Part shown: positions 8,302 through 18,577 of the stretch, piece after piece | How positions within the stretch are numbered: position 1 is the stretch's first letter | How the letters are laid out: each line of letters begins with the position of its first letter | Assembly (NCBI RefSeq): GCF_000734895.2 | Contig: NZ_CP011382.1 | Coordinates: 2,210,700 to 2,274,699, forward strand | DNA length: 64,000 bases | DNA from: Calothrix sp. 336/3 | Lineage (GTDB): Bacteria; Cyanobacteriota; Cyanobacteriia; Cyanobacteriales; Nostocaceae | Direction of reading: 5' to 3' | Position numbers and translations under genes: made by a program | Notes under the pieces: model-generated | Seen by the model: only the letters and a program-made list of their open reading frames with translations | The model's database searches: none | What the model was told of the DNA's origin: nothing

Positions 8302-9474
8302 ATGAAAACGCTGAAGTTTAAGCTGTACAACCATAAACGCAATCGTTATCTCAAGCAGACCATTAATGCTGCTGGGATAATCTATAACCATTGCATTGCC
8401 CTACATCGACGCTACTACCGCAGATGGGGTAAACATTTGAGTTGTGCAAAACTTCAGTCTCATATAGCTAAACTACGCAACCGCAAACCTTTCTGGCAAT
8501 CAGTGGGTTCTCAAGCGGTACAAGATATTTGTCAACGCATTGAAAAAGCCTACCAACTATTTTTTCAACGTCACAATAAGGGAGTCAAACCACCGGGATT
8601 TAAAAAAGTCAAAAAGTATAAATCATTCACTCTCAAACAAGCTGGGTATAAATTCTTAGGCGATAATCGGGTTAAAATCGCCAATAGAGTCTATCAATTT
8701 TGGAAATCGAGAGAAATTGAAGGAAAAGTTAAAACCCTAACTATCAAACGCACACCACTGGGAGAATTATTTTTAGTTGTGGTTGTAGATGATGGAAGTA
8801 AACAAGAAATCGGATCGACGACAGGTAAAATAGCGGGATTTGATTTTGGTTTAAAGACTTTTCTCTCATGTTCCGACGGTACGCAAGTTGAGTCACCCCA
8901 GTTTTTCAAGCAATCCTTAAATGCCATTACAAAAGCGAGTAGGCAGCATTCCAAGAAGTTAAAAGCGCAAACTTGCCGGGGAGATGCTCTCTCCGGCAAA
9001 GTTTGTAAGAAAGGGTCATCGAACCGAGAATCGGCAAGAAAAAATCTTGTACGCAGGTACGAAGATGTTTCTAACCGCAGACGCGATTGGTTTTGGAAAT
9101 TAGCCCACCAACTGACTGATAAGTTTGATATTTTATGTTTTGAGACTTTGAATTTGAAAGGAATGCAGCGTCTTTGGGGAAGAAAAATATCTGACTTAGC
9201 ATTTGGGGAATTTCTAGAAATTCTGGAATGGGTAGCGAAGAAAAAGAAAAAGTTGGTTGTATTTATCGACCAATGGTATCCATCAAGCAAAACTTGCAGC
9301 AATTGTGGGCATGTTTTGGAAAATTTGGATTTGTCGGTGCGAGAGTGGCGTTGTCCTTCCTGTCAAATTGTTAATGGCAGGGATGAAAATGCTGCAAAGA
9401 ATATTGAAATGGTTGGGGCATCAACCATTAGGCTAGGCGATGTCAGACAGGCTATGCCTGCTATTGCTGTTTGA
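8302..9474 (+). CDS. tnpB: TnpB RNA-guided endonuclease of an IS605-type element
   Basis: A 390-residue protein from the ATG at 8302 (MKTLKFKLYNHKRN); the open frame continues 26 codons upstream but lacks similarity there. The N-terminal helix-turn-helix region is followed by a split RuvC domain: catalytic Asp in GFDFGLKTF (about 181), Glu in CFETLNLKGM (about 280) and Asp in GRDENAAKN (about 361). A zinc finger (CSNC then CPSC) precedes the last Asp. All catalytic residues are present, so it could be active. TnpB proteins cut DNA guided by an RNA from the element's right end and help retain the element. Confidence 0.92.
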   Translation: MKTLKFKLYNHKRNRYLKQTINAAGIIYNHCIALHRRYYRRWGKHLSCAKLQSHIAKLRNRKPFWQSVGSQAVQDICQRIEKAYQLFFQRHNKGVKPPGFKKVKKYKSFTLKQAGYKFLGDNRVKIANRVYQFWKSREIEGKVKTLTIKRTPLGELFLVVVVDDGSKQEIGSTTGKIAGFDFGLKTFLSCSDGTQVESPQFFKQSLNAITKASRQHSKKLKAQTCRGDALSGKVCKKGSSNRESARKNLVRRYEDVSNRRRDWFWKLAHQLTDKFDILCFETLNLKGMQRLWGRKISDLAFGEFLEILEWVAKKKKKLVVFIDQWYPSSKTCSNCGHVLENLDLSVREWRCPSCQIVNGRDENAAKNIEMVGASTIRLGDVRQAMPAIAV

Positions 9475-9512
9475 ATCTAGAATCCCCGACCTTCAAGGTC
9501 GGTGAGTGTGTC
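9350..9512 (+). ncRNA. Putative TnpB guide RNA (omega RNA) scaffold
   Basis: TnpB elements encode their guide RNA across the 3' end of tnpB and the right-end hairpin, with the guide taken from the flanking DNA. The hairpin at 9485-9502 and the position support this. Boundaries are estimates from family knowledge. Confidence 0.4.
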
Positions 9513-9520
9513 AAGAGCGA

Positions 9521-9616
9521 CATGGCTTTAAAATTGCTGGATTTTCAATTAATGAATTTAACGGTCAACCAAATGTGGAATATTACTGGACACCAGAAAA
9601 TGCTGTTTCGCATTAA
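9521..9616 (+). pseudogene. Tail of a small gene interrupted by the TnpB element
   Basis: An open frame of 31 codons right after the element, beginning HGFKIAGFSINEF and ending AVSH. A matching head (ATG at 8160, MKVITENLG) lies just before the element. The two could be halves of one small protein split by insertion. I do not recognise the family. Confidence 0.35.
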
Positions 9617-9645
9617 AATACTATAAACCGATAGATTTATTGTTG
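9613..9645 (-). promoter_or_regulatory. Putative sulfur-regulon operator, copy 4
   Basis: On the minus strand this reads AATAAATCTATCGGTTTATA and then GTATTTTA, a close match to the motif at 2631. It lies about 90 bp upstream of the metY ATG. Confidence 0.55.
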
Positions 9646-9729
9646 TTTAGTTTAATTTCATAAACTCATAGTCCATCAACCAGTATAGAATTTACCTTTT
9701 GTTTTCACCTCTTACTTATTATCAAATAA

Positions 9730-11094
<1,365 letters not shown>

Positions 11095-11100
11095 AGGAGA

Positions 11101-11487
11101 TTATTTTTGTGTGAGAGTCCATTCTTCTGGGTGGTTTATCATATTAACTAAGCCTTTGAGGATGCGGCTGTAATTGCTATATAAGTCTCTAGCGACTGTT
11201 ATGTCTAAATAGGAGCAACTCACGGCGAATTTAATCCAAACTTGAGTTTCTGCGGCTTCTGACTCACAATCGCTGAGCTTAGCAATAAAAGCTGCTCGAT
11301 ATCTGCGTTTTCTCCAAGCTTCTGCTAAGTTAGCACACACAGAACCCGAAGGGTCTGTTAAAGAATATTTTTCCTCGTTTGGAAAGCTACGTGACAATTC
11401 AAAAATTTTCATCGCAGCATCAAATGCCAACTGAAATATCGCCAAATCCTCATGACTTTTAAACGATTTAAATGATTGCTTATCCAC
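11101..11487 (-). CDS. Four-helix bundle protein (23S rRNA IVS / S23 family)
   Basis: About 128 residues. The KSHEDLAIFQLAFDAAMKIF start, PNEEKYSLTDPSGSVCANLA core and EWRK-like helix are typical of the small four-helix bundle family related to proteins encoded in 23S rRNA intervening sequences and to Avd of diversity-generating retroelements. No rRNA or reverse transcriptase is nearby, so this is a stand-alone copy with unknown role. The frame opens with GTG at 11511; a GTG at 11487 gives the usual family start. It is convergent with metY and closes against its minisatellite. Confidence 0.75.
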   Translation of the reverse strand: MDKQSFKSFKSHEDLAIFQLAFDAAMKIFELSRSFPNEEKYSLTDPSGSVCANLAEAWRKRRYRAAFIAKLSDCESEAAETQVWIKFAVSCSYLDITVARDLYSNYSRILKGLVNMINHPEEWTLTQK

Positions 11488-11565
11488 CAACCTAACACCT
11501 CTCGCGATCACCCCCTACATTTTCTATTTCTATACTTCCCTTTTCTCCCAATTAAGTAACCAAAA

Positions 11566-11670
11566 AAATATTCTCCCCCTCCTTCTTATCTCCCCAATCT
11601 CCCCCCTCCCCCTTGTCCCCCATGTCTCCCCCTCCTTCTTATCTCCCCAATCTCCCCTCTCCCCTCGTCC
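11566..11670. repeat. C/T-rich minisatellite upstream of metX
   Basis: Two copies of a block around CTCCTTCTTATCTCCCC, separated by CCCCCTTGTCCCCCATG. It ends about 15 bp before the metX ATG, so it occupies the probable leader of that gene. Confidence 0.8.
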
Positions 11671-11682
11671 CTTTTCCAAAAT

Positions 11683-12753
11683 ATGCTCTACTCAGACTTT
11701 ATCTCACCACAAACCAAGTTTTTCCAGCTTCCCCAACCATTTCAACTGGAATCAGGAGAAGCATTGACTGAGGTTCGGGTTGCTTACCGCACTTGGGGAC
11801 ATTTAAATGCAGAAGGCAATAATGGGGTGTTAATTTGTCATGCTTTAACTGGTTCTGCTGATGCTGACGACTGGTGGGAACCTTTATTTGGTTTAGGAAA
11901 AGCTTTCGATCCTGATCGCGATTTTATTGTGTGTAGCAATATTTTGGGGAGTTGTTACGGTACAACTGGAGCAACTTCCATTAACCCAAATACAAGAATC
12001 CCTTATGGTGCATCCTTTCCGGAAATTACAATTCGGGATATGGTTCACCTGCAAGCAAAATTAGTGGAATACTTGGGAATTAAATCCCTACGGTTAGTAA
12101 TTGGCGGTTCTTTGGGAGGAATGCAAGTATTGGAGTGGGCTGTACTGTATCCCGAAAAAGTACAAGCGATCGCACCCATTGCCGCACCGGGAAGACATTC
12201 GGCTTGGTGTATTGGCTTGAGTGAAGCTCAAAGACAGGCAATTTACGCCGATCCGAACTGGCAAGGAGGAAACTACAGCAGCGAGAAACCACCAACCCAA
12301 GGATTGGCAACAGCAAGGATGATGGCTATGATTACCTATCGTTCCTGGCAGAGTTTTAGCGATCGCTTTGGACGGCAACATGAGGCATCTGACGAGTTTG
12401 CGATCGCCAGTTATTTGCAATATCAAGGTCAAAAATTGGTGGAACGGTTCGATGCAAATACTTACATTTCCTTGACTCGCGCAATGGATAATCACGATAT
12501 TAGCGGGGGAAAGCAAAACTATGAGTCGGTTTTGGCAAGTATCCAGCAACCCACTTTAGTTGTGGCTATTGATTCCGATATCCTCTATCCACCAGTAGAA
12601 CAGCAAGAACTGGTAAGTTTAATACCTAATGCTCAATTGGCATGGTTAAAATCAACTCACGGTCATGATGGATTTTTAATCGATATGACTGCTTTGAATG
12701 AATTAGTGGTTTCTTTTCGGAAGGGTTTAGATTTAACTGACTCAGTATATTGA
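11683..12753 (+). CDS. metX: Homoserine O-acetyltransferase (MetX)
   Basis: A 356-residue alpha/beta-hydrolase that acetylates homoserine with acetyl-CoA, the first committed step to methionine by direct sulfhydrylation. The nucleophile elbow is GGSLGGMQVLEW (Ser about 143). The acid is in AIDSDILYPP and the His in STHGHDGFLID. YRTWGHLN near the start is typical. It has ordinary Met and Cys content, unlike metY. It works with MetY just upstream. The space before the ATG is a minisatellite with no clear Shine-Dalgarno. Confidence 0.93.
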   Translation: MLYSDFISPQTKFFQLPQPFQLESGEALTEVRVAYRTWGHLNAEGNNGVLICHALTGSADADDWWEPLFGLGKAFDPDRDFIVCSNILGSCYGTTGATSINPNTRIPYGASFPEITIRDMVHLQAKLVEYLGIKSLRLVIGGSLGGMQVLEWAVLYPEKVQAIAPIAAPGRHSAWCIGLSEAQRQAIYADPNWQGGNYSSEKPPTQGLATARMMAMITYRSWQSFSDRFGRQHEASDEFAIASYLQYQGQKLVERFDANTYISLTRAMDNHDISGGKQNYESVLASIQQPTLVVAIDSDILYPPVEQQELVSLIPNAQLAWLKSTHGHDGFLIDMTALNELVVSFRKGLDLTDSVY

Positions 12754-12843
12754 CTTAAGTGTTGAAGTATTTTAACGACTAAGTTCACTTAAAAATAGTT
12801 CAATTTGTCCTGTGCTTGTAAACACTAGTATCTAATGTCTCCA

Positions 12844-13740
12844 TCAAGCGATCGCCATTTGAACATTTTGAATAAACTCAATTGCTGCATTTCTAATTGC
12901 TTTCTGTCCTGTTAGCTGTGATGATTGATAAATGTGAGGATACATAATTGCTCGTGAACTACTGATAATTGCACCCAGACCATTCTGATTAAAGCAGGCT
13001 CGCACAGATGTATAATTTCCTGATTGTACTCCTAGCCCCGGCACTAAAAATATAGAATTTGGCAGTTGCTTTCGCAGTATTTCTGCGGCTTCAGGAAAGG
13101 TTGCACCAACTACAGCGCCAATACTACTATATCCATATTTACCAATATTTTTATCTGACCAAGGCAGAATCAAATCTGCGACAATTTCGTATAAATGACG
13201 ACTGCCAACTAATTGATCTTGAATAATTGCGGCTCCTGGATTGGAAGTTTTAACGCAAACAAAGATACCTTTTGCTGATGCGATCGCTGCTTCAAAAAAA
13301 GGAATAAGACAATCTTCACCAAGATAGGGGACAACTGTCATCCCATCGATTTTGTGATTATTAGCTTCTCCTCCTAAATATGCTTCTGCGTAAGCTTCCG
13401 ACGTGGAACCAATATCACCGCGTTTGGCATCTAACAACACCAAAAGACCACGCTGATGTGCGGCGAAAACGGTTCTTTCAAGTGCTTGAATGCCATATGA
13501 ACCAAAAATTTCATAATAGGCTGATTGTAATTTAACTGCTGGTACAAGGTCATAAACAGCATCAATTACCTCTAAATTGTAAAGATAGAGCGCCTCTGCT
13601 TTGATTTGAATACTGCTGTTGTTAGAGATATCTTGCTCTTGGAGAAAATTTAAAGGTATATACTTCAATGCTGGATCGAGTCCGACAATACAAGGAGTAC
13701 CCTTTTCTTGAATTTTTTCAATTAAACGGTCTGCAAACAT
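12844..13740 (-). CDS. pyrF: Orotidine 5'-phosphate decarboxylase
   Basis: A 298-residue decarboxylase that forms UMP in pyrimidine synthesis. The N-terminal PCIVGLDPALKYIP and the catalytic DAKRGDIGSTSEAYA motif (Asp-Lys-Arg-Gly-Asp) identify the longer PyrF subfamily, and the length is normal for it. It follows cpcA on the same strand, about 210 bp away, and is probably a separate housekeeping transcription unit. It has no motif copy and ordinary sulfur content, so I see no sign that it belongs to the sulfur regulon. Confidence 0.93.
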   Translation of the reverse strand: MFADRLIEKIQEKGTPCIVGLDPALKYIPLNFLQEQDISNNSSIQIKAEALYLYNLEVIDAVYDLVPAVKLQSAYYEIFGSYGIQALERTVFAAHQRGLLVLLDAKRGDIGSTSEAYAEAYLGGEANNHKIDGMTVVPYLGEDCLIPFFEAAIASAKGIFVCVKTSNPGAAIIQDQLVGSRHLYEIVADLILPWSDKNIGKYGYSSIGAVVGATFPEAAEILRKQLPNSIFLVPGLGVQSGNYTSVRACFNQNGLGAIISSSRAIMYPHIYQSSQLTGQKAIRNAAIEFIQNVQMAIA

Positions 13741-13948
13741 GAAAATATTGCCTTGTATTGCTTCTATCCAATAAAAACAAGAAACTTGCGTAGTAAGCGA
13801 AGCAGTTAATTAGATATAGACAGCACAACAATTTTAGCTTGATATGCAGCCAGTATCTCAATAACTCCCCTCAGACTTACTACACAATAGACGCATTTGC
13901 AAAATTTGAAATTTAAATTAAAATCCACACAACATTAGGAGACAGCGA

Positions 13949-14449
13949 CTAACTCAGAGCATTAATCACATAGTCAATGTAAGAATTGGCTTCAACGGCA
14001 GGATCGCCAGTCAAACCATGATTTGCCTTGATGTATTTGAGTGCTTCGATATACCAGCTAGGAGAAAGTTCAAAAGATTTGTTAATTTCTGCTAAACCTG
14101 CAATCAAATAGTCATCAATCGGACCAGTGCCACCTGCGACCAATGCATAAGTAATAATTCGTAGGTAGTAACCGATGTCACGAACGCACTTGGCTTTTCC
14201 CCGTTCGTCATGGGCAAAGCTAGGCTCTCTTAATTGAGTTGTGTAAGGATACTTTTGGTATACCGCGTTTGCTGCGGCTTCGGAAAGACTTTGGGCTTTC
14301 TTGGATAGGGTTTTCACCGCTTCGAGAGTAGCATTTGCTTGACGAAAGCGCCCAAATGCTACTTGGAATTCCGTGCTGCTCAAGAAACGACCTTGGGAGT
14401 CTGCACTAGCAACGGCTTCTGTTAAAGGTGTTTTTGACACAGGTTTCAC
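13949..14449 (-). CDS. cpcA: Phycocyanin alpha subunit, sulfur-depleted (cpcA3-like)
   Basis: A 166-residue phycobiliprotein. The bilin-binding Cys is at residue 88 (GKAKCVRD, equivalent to Cys84 of the family). The N-terminus [20 protein letters not shown] is diagnostic of CpcA. It assembles with CpcB in phycobilisome rods. The initiator is the only Met and Cys88 the only Cys, so sulfur is reduced to the chemical minimum. This matches the CpcA3 of Calothrix, known to be made under sulfur limitation. It is 105 bp downstream of cpcB. The rod-linker genes that follow cpcB3A3 in Calothrix are absent here; pyrF comes next. Confidence 0.95.
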   Translation of the reverse strand: MKPVSKTPLTEAVASADSQGRFLSSTEFQVAFGRFRQANATLEAVKTLSKKAQSLSEAAANAVYQKYPYTTQLREPSFAHDERGKAKCVRDIGYYLRIITYALVAGGTGPIDDYLIAGLAEINKSFELSPSWYIEALKYIKANHGLTGDPAVEANSYIDYVINALS

Positions 14450-14554
14450 TTCTCCTTTGTTGTTCTAGAAAGTTCCATTGAAAAGAAGGGTGTTATTTGT
14501 TCAGTCATAATAGTCAATCAGCAATAGCTAATGACAAAGACCAATCACTATTGA

Positions 14555-15076
14555 TTAGCTGACTGCTGATGCGGCTCGATCAAAGTAACCAGCTACTTCA
14601 GCAAGTAGAGAATTGCAATCACCACGAGTAATACCATTGGGGTCACTAGCGATCGCAATCGATGCTTCTTTGAGCTTCTGAATTCCTACAGCAACGGATG
14701 CTCCTGGAGTTCCTAATGCAAGATAGGTTTCGCGCAGACCATTCAAAGCCCGATCATCGAGAATGCTGGCATCACCAGTGAAAATTGCATAGGTGACGTA
14801 GCGCAAAATGATTTCCAAGTCTCGCAAGCAAGCTGCCGCACGACGATTGGTATAAGCATTTCCACCCGGTGCAATCAACTGAGGCTGTTCCGCAAACAAA
14901 GAACGAGCTGCATTGGTGACGATGGTCGAAGCATTGCTGGAAATTCGGTTGACGATATCTATGCGTTTGTTACCATCTCTGACAAAGTTAAGCAGCGCAT
15001 CCAACTGATTGTCGTTGAGGTATTCCCCTCTTGTGTCTGCTTGGAAAACAACTTTTGTGAATGCATCTAGTACCAT
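14555..15076 (-). CDS. cpcB: Phycocyanin beta subunit, sulfur-depleted (cpcB3-like)
   Basis: A 173-residue phycobiliprotein with the two phycocyanobilin-binding cysteines at 83 (AACLRD) and 154 (RGDCNSLL) and the conserved Asn region near GGNAYTNRR. Apart from the initiator there is no Met, and the third Cys common in CpcB is missing. This is the sulfur-sparing phycocyanin pattern. It heads a two-gene unit with cpcA. Two copies of the island motif lie upstream at 15378-15410 and 15521-15555, fitting induction by sulfur starvation; that link is inference, while the composition is read directly. Confidence 0.95.
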   Translation of the reverse strand: MVLDAFTKVVFQADTRGEYLNDNQLDALLNFVRDGNKRIDIVNRISSNASTIVTNAARSLFAEQPQLIAPGGNAYTNRRAAACLRDLEIILRYVTYAIFTGDASILDDRALNGLRETYLALGTPGASVAVGIQKLKEASIAIASDPNGITRGDCNSLLAEVAGYFDRAASAVS

Positions 15077-15377
15077 TGTTTAAATCTCCTGTTTAAATCT
15101 TCTAAATGCTCGTCACTGTATTTGAGTCCCAATCGCTTGAGAATCGATCGAGTCTAATTGATTAATCGATTCAAACCATCGCACTCAAAATTCTCGGACT
15201 CGCGAATTGAACTGAAAACCGCAAGGTAAAAATAGCTAAATTCAAATTCAGGAAAATTTCTCCCACAACAATTGCATCGGATCGGCTTCGGCAAATCGGA
15301 ACAAATCCTCGTGAAGTTATTGTTCAAGCTTTTTCCTATTTTTTTCGCTTGTTTTTTAGCTATTTAGAATCAAATAC

Positions 15378-15410
15378 TACGATAACTTGAGCGATTTATC
15401 GTATTTTATG
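15378..15410 (+). promoter_or_regulatory. Putative sulfur-regulon operator, copy 5
   Basis: Reads ACGATAACTTGAGCGATTTA and then TCGTATTTTATG. About 300 bp upstream of cpcB. It pairs with the copy at 15521. Confidence 0.5.
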
Positions 15411-15520
15411 AAAATTAGTATCCCACAAGATAACCACAGACACAATCTTTAATTGTCATTTTTGTATTAATTTTTATTGCGTAATGAATGAAACGCTTGC
15501 TATGAAAGGAATCTATTGTT

Positions 15521-15555
15521 TTACGATAAATCTATCGACAAGCCGTATTTTATTC
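15521..15555 (+). promoter_or_regulatory. Putative sulfur-regulon operator, copy 6
   Basis: Reads ACGATAAATCTATCGACAAG and then CCGTATTTTATTC, nearly identical to copy 2 in its left half. It is about 445 bp upstream of cpcB and downstream of the OYE gene. Confidence 0.55.
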
Positions 15556-15568
15556 ATTGAATACTTGA

Positions 15569-15631
15569 TGAACAGAGAATCCAATTCCCCGACCAATGGC
15601 TTATGTCCTATTTATTAGGACTAATGAACGT
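15569..15631 (+). repeat. Dispersed 3'-flank palindromic repeat, copy A
   Basis: A block of about 60 bp with ATTCCCCGAC, then GTCCTATTTATTAGGAC, then CTAATGAACGTCCCTCA. It sits directly 3' of the OYE gene. Related copies are at 22878 (minus) and 27903, also directly after genes. Confidence 0.7.
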
Positions 15632-15634
15632 CCC

Positions 15635-16702
15635 TCACAGCCAAGCTCGATCGTATTGAACTGGCCAGTGTTTGTCATATCCTAATTGTTTGGCTGCCAG
15701 ATGTACCCAATAGGGATTTCTCAAGAATTCTCGCCCGATTAGCACCACATCCGCACTTCCGTTTTGAATAATTTCATCAGCTTGGGTCGCAGATGTAATT
15801 AAACCAACACCACCTGTCAAAATATTTACTGCATAGCGAATGCGATCGCTGAATTCAATCTGATAGTTAGGTTGGATGGGTATATTCACCCCCGGTATAA
15901 TTCCTCCCGACGAACAATCAATCAAATCCACTCCATAGGACTTCAATTTGTCACTTAGAGCAATACTTTGTTCAATATTCCAACCATTTTCCGCCCAATC
16001 AGTAGCGGAAATACGAACCCAGAGCGTATGTTGTTCTGGTATCACTGCTCGCACTCCCCGTACAACTTCAGTCACGATCCGAATTCGGTTTTCAAAGTTA
16101 CCTCCGTATTCATCTTCTCGTTGGTTTGTGAGTGGTGAAAGAAATTGGTGTAATAAATAGCCGTGGGCTGCATGAATTTCAATTACCTTAAAGCCAGCGG
16201 CTACAGAATGCTTTGCCCCTTTGATAAAAGCATCTATGATTTCATGGATACCTGGGATTGTTAGGGCTTCAGGGATGGGATATTCGGGCGCAAATGGAAT
16301 TGGACTACTAGAAACAATTGATCGCCAACCTTCCTGGGATTCATCGATGGGTTTCCCTCCCCGAATGGGCTTAGAAATACTAGCCTTTCTACCTGCATGG
16401 GCAAGTTGAATTCCAGCCACAGCTCCATATTTTTCGATTGACGAGACTATTTTTGCCAAACCTTCGATATGTGCATCGTCCCAAATTCCCAAATCCTGGG
16501 GACTAATCCGTCCGCGAGGTTCTACTGCTGCTGCTTCAGTGAAGACTAAACCCGCACCACCAACTGCACGGGAAACCAAATGAATAAAATGCCATTCGTT
16601 TGCGTATCCATCCGTGCTGGAATACTGGCACATAGGAGAAACTGCAACTCGATTGCGAAAGATGACTTCGCGTATTTGCAGTGGTTCAAATAGATGTGGC
16701 AT
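15635..16702 (-). CDS. NADH:flavin oxidoreductase, old yellow enzyme (YqjM-like)
   Basis: A 355-residue FMN-dependent TIM-barrel reductase. Family marks are SPMCQYSSTDG with the FMN-proximal Cys, GIQLAHAGRK, the His pair in EIHAAHGYLLHQFLSP, and GGVGLIT near the C-terminus. It reduces activated C=C bonds with NAD(P)H. It has one internal Met and two Cys in 355 residues. It follows a small gene on the same strand, and a motif copy at 17143 lies upstream of that pair, suggesting membership in the sulfur regulon. A role in sulfonate or xenobiotic handling is speculation. Confidence 0.92.
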   Translation of the reverse strand: MPHLFEPLQIREVIFRNRVAVSPMCQYSSTDGYANEWHFIHLVSRAVGGAGLVFTEAAAVEPRGRISPQDLGIWDDAHIEGLAKIVSSIEKYGAVAGIQLAHAGRKASISKPIRGGKPIDESQEGWRSIVSSSPIPFAPEYPIPEALTIPGIHEIIDAFIKGAKHSVAAGFKVIEIHAAHGYLLHQFLSPLTNQREDEYGGNFENRIRIVTEVVRGVRAVIPEQHTLWVRISATDWAENGWNIEQSIALSDKLKSYGVDLIDCSSGGIIPGVNIPIQPNYQIEFSDRIRYAVNILTGGVGLITSATQADEIIQNGSADVVLIGREFLRNPYWVHLAAKQLGYDKHWPVQYDRAWL

Positions 16703-16787
16703 TTGTAATTCCTACCTCCGATATCGGAATTAATATTCTTTTGTGTTTTGCCAATTCGCTCCTAAACTATCCAGATTTAGTCGAAAT

Positions 16788-16991
16788 TTATATATTTCTA
16801 ATTTTCAATACCAACTTTTTCATCAGTATTCTGATGGATGATTGGTAAATTTTATTTTCTTGCTTCCGGCTCTGAATTAGTTTTTGTCGCTCTTGCACCG
16901 ATAATTCCCAATGGTCTGGTAATTTTGTTGATTGCCATAAAGACCAATATTCCTCGTATAAAAGTTCACGTTCAAATGGTGGCAAACACAT
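16788..16991 (-). CDS. Small protein of unknown function, 67 residues
   Basis: Starts MCLPPFERELLYEEYW, is rich in charged residues and Trp/Tyr, with a basic C-terminal helix (ILMKKLVLKIRNI). It has no signal peptide or recognised domain. It lies 85 bp before the OYE gene on the same strand and about 150 bp after a motif copy, so it may be the first gene of that unit. It could also be a chance open frame. Confidence 0.45.
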   Translation of the reverse strand: MCLPPFERELLYEEYWSLWQSTKLPDHWELSVQERQKLIQSRKQENKIYQSSIRILMKKLVLKIRNI

Positions 16992-17142
16992 ATATTTAGC
17001 TCGCTAATTTTGGCTTGGAACTGGTCTGAAACTAGCTTGAAATTGCTTTTAAAGAATTAGCTATTCGATCACGATCGCCCTTGAACCACAAAGCTAATAC
17101 CTTGGATAGATGGCAGTGTTACATACTAATCTACAATCAAAT

Positions 17143-17174
17143 CTACGATAAATCAATCGATAAACTGTATTTTA
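17143..17174 (+). promoter_or_regulatory. Putative sulfur-regulon operator, copy 7
   Basis: Reads ACGATAAATCAATCGATAAA and then CTGTATTTTA. It lies upstream of the small gene and OYE gene on the minus strand. Confidence 0.55.
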
Positions 17175-17342
17175 AGAAAACTAACTATGGGATCGCCATA
17201 AAAAGCCGCAAAAAGCAAGGCTGTACTTGTTCCAAAATTTTCCCGCTCGAATTGCAAGAAGTATGGTTAAGTACAGCCAAGTCGTGGTGATTAAAGAAAA
17301 GTGAATACAGTGGCGTTCAGTCACCTATTCCCTTGAAATTAG

Positions 17343-17891
17343 CTAATTTTGAGACATATTAGGTGCATAAAACTGCAATCGACCAAAACCGAGAAATTCA
17401 CCTGTGGTTTGTTCGGGGGGGAAAGCAGTTACACCAAATAGGTAAATACCACCAGCCATCGGATTTTTGTAAGGACGCAAACCAATCGTTACCGTGCTAC
17501 CCGGTGCGATCGCGCGATCAAAACTTACCGTCAGGGTTCGTTCTTTTGTCACCGTGACAGCCAATTTCTTGCCTTGATTTTTGCTAGTTCCTTCCCAAGC
17601 GATGGTGTTTTGGTGATCAAATTCGATGGTGTCCACACCTGCGGTTTGGTTAAAAGTCAGCTTTTGCAATGGTTGTTTTGCACCTGTTGGAATCTCAACA
17701 GTGAAGTAATAGGTTGCTCCCCAAATACTGGTGTCGGTGTAGGGTGTGGTGGCACTGACAAGTTTTGGTGATTGGACAAAGGTAGCATTTGTGTCAGTGG
17801 AAGTACTGGCATTGGCGGCTACATAAGGTAACAAAGACAGCAGGAAAGCGGTGGCAAATGAGCCACTGAATAAGCGATTGTAGTTTTTCAT
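17343..17891 (-). CDS. DUF2808-domain secreted protein
   Basis: A 182-residue protein with an N-terminal signal peptide (basic start, hydrophobic core, cleavage probably after VAANA). The rest is beta-rich and matches the cyanobacterial DUF2808 pattern (TYYFTVEIPTGAKQPLQKLT, PGSTVTIGLRPYKNP, YLFGVTAFP). It is presumably periplasmic or surface-associated, with unknown function. The mature part has no Cys and two Met. It is isolated, with long non-coding DNA on both sides. Confidence 0.85.
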   Translation of the reverse strand: MKNYNRLFSGSFATAFLLSLLPYVAANASTSTDTNATFVQSPKLVSATTPYTDTSIWGATYYFTVEIPTGAKQPLQKLTFNQTAGVDTIEFDHQNTIAWEGTSKNQGKKLAVTVTKERTLTVSFDRAIAPGSTVTIGLRPYKNPMAGGIYLFGVTAFPPEQTTGEFLGFGRLQFYAPNMSQN

Positions 17892-18183
17892 CTTTCTCGA
17901 CTCGTTCTCTATAGGTAAAAAGGAAAATTCTAGGTTGTAGATATCAGGAAAAATATGTTTGCTGCCGCAAAAGGTATAGCTCGACAGAAAATTGAATATT
18001 TCTCTAGTTTCTACTACTTAGATTTTTCTCAGTTTGTGTTGGGATTCTAACACAATCAATTATTAGTTTCGAGAAAAATAAATAACTAAGCTTTCCCTAT
18101 AAATGTCATCGGATTACAGGGGTTTTAAATAATATTTGTACGCATTTTCGGTAGGAATAATGTGTTTTTATCCTTACTGTAAT
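17892..18183. other. Intergenic region upstream of the DUF2808 gene
   Basis: AT-rich and non-coding. It presumably holds the promoter of the DUF2808 gene. I see no other feature. Confidence 0.4.
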
Positions 18184-18357
18184 CCCTTTTTTGTCACTCT
18201 GGGAAAAGAAAAATCAAAGTCAAAATTTAAACTCTAGATAGAATATGCATTTGAGCGTTTATTTTCTAACACAATGGCTGAAATTATGGTTTTTTAATAA
18301 AAGCCTTATGCTGTAAGCATTTCAGACTATTCTCTCCCGAAAGTGACAAATGAGGGG
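18184..18357. mobile_element. MITE-like element, copy A
   Basis: About 174 bp bounded by inverted repeats: CCCTTTTTTGTCACT on the left, and AAGTGACAAATGAGGG on the right, the imperfect complement. There is no coding sequence. A second element with the same termini and flank is at 41326-41495. It is non-autonomous. Confidence 0.6.
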
Positions 18358-18475
18358 TAATACCATTTCACGAAAAATCTGATACAGATGTAAATGCTGA
18401 AAGCTTTGCTGCATCTAAGTTTTTTAATTGCGAATTGCGAATTGCGAATTGTGAATTGGTATAAGGCAGTTTCAC
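18358..18475. repeat. Dispersed repeat next to MITE copy A, with GAATTGC iterations
   Basis: About 70 bp (from ATACCATTTCACGAAAAATC to CATCTAAGTT) repeated with only three differences at 41498, followed by tandem GCGAATT units at 18427-18460. Confidence 0.8.
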
Positions 18476-18577
18476 GATAATTTCAAATATTTATATCAAA
18501 AAAAATACCCCAATCCATGAAGAATTAGGGTTGCGTTTGCGTGCATATTATCTTACAAATAAAATCAAAAATAACAA

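Larger units (their letters stand above)
8187..9512 (+). mobile_element. IS200/IS605-family TnpB-only element (IS1341 type)
   Basis: A tnpB gene flanked by subterminal hairpins: CCGTCC/GGACGG at 8195-8210 on the left and CCGACCT/AGGTCGG at 9485-9502 on the right. The absence of inverted termini and of a tnpA is usual for this group. Exact ends are estimated. It separates the sulfatase from metY and appears to have landed in a small reading frame (ATG at 8160, tail at 9521-9616). Movement would need a TnpA supplied from elsewhere. Confidence 0.8.

Noticed and set aside
8694..9302. 202-codon minus-strand frame
   Set aside because: It is antisense to tnpB, whose catalytic motifs are on the plus strand.
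11101..11487. Diversity-generating retroelement accessory protein (Avd)
   Set aside because: The four-helix bundle fold is related, but there is no reverse transcriptase or template/variable repeat in the window.
17081..17290. 69-codon plus-strand frame across the motif copy at 17143
   Set aside because: No ribosome site, no protein-like features, and it overlaps a regulatory motif and intergenic sequence.
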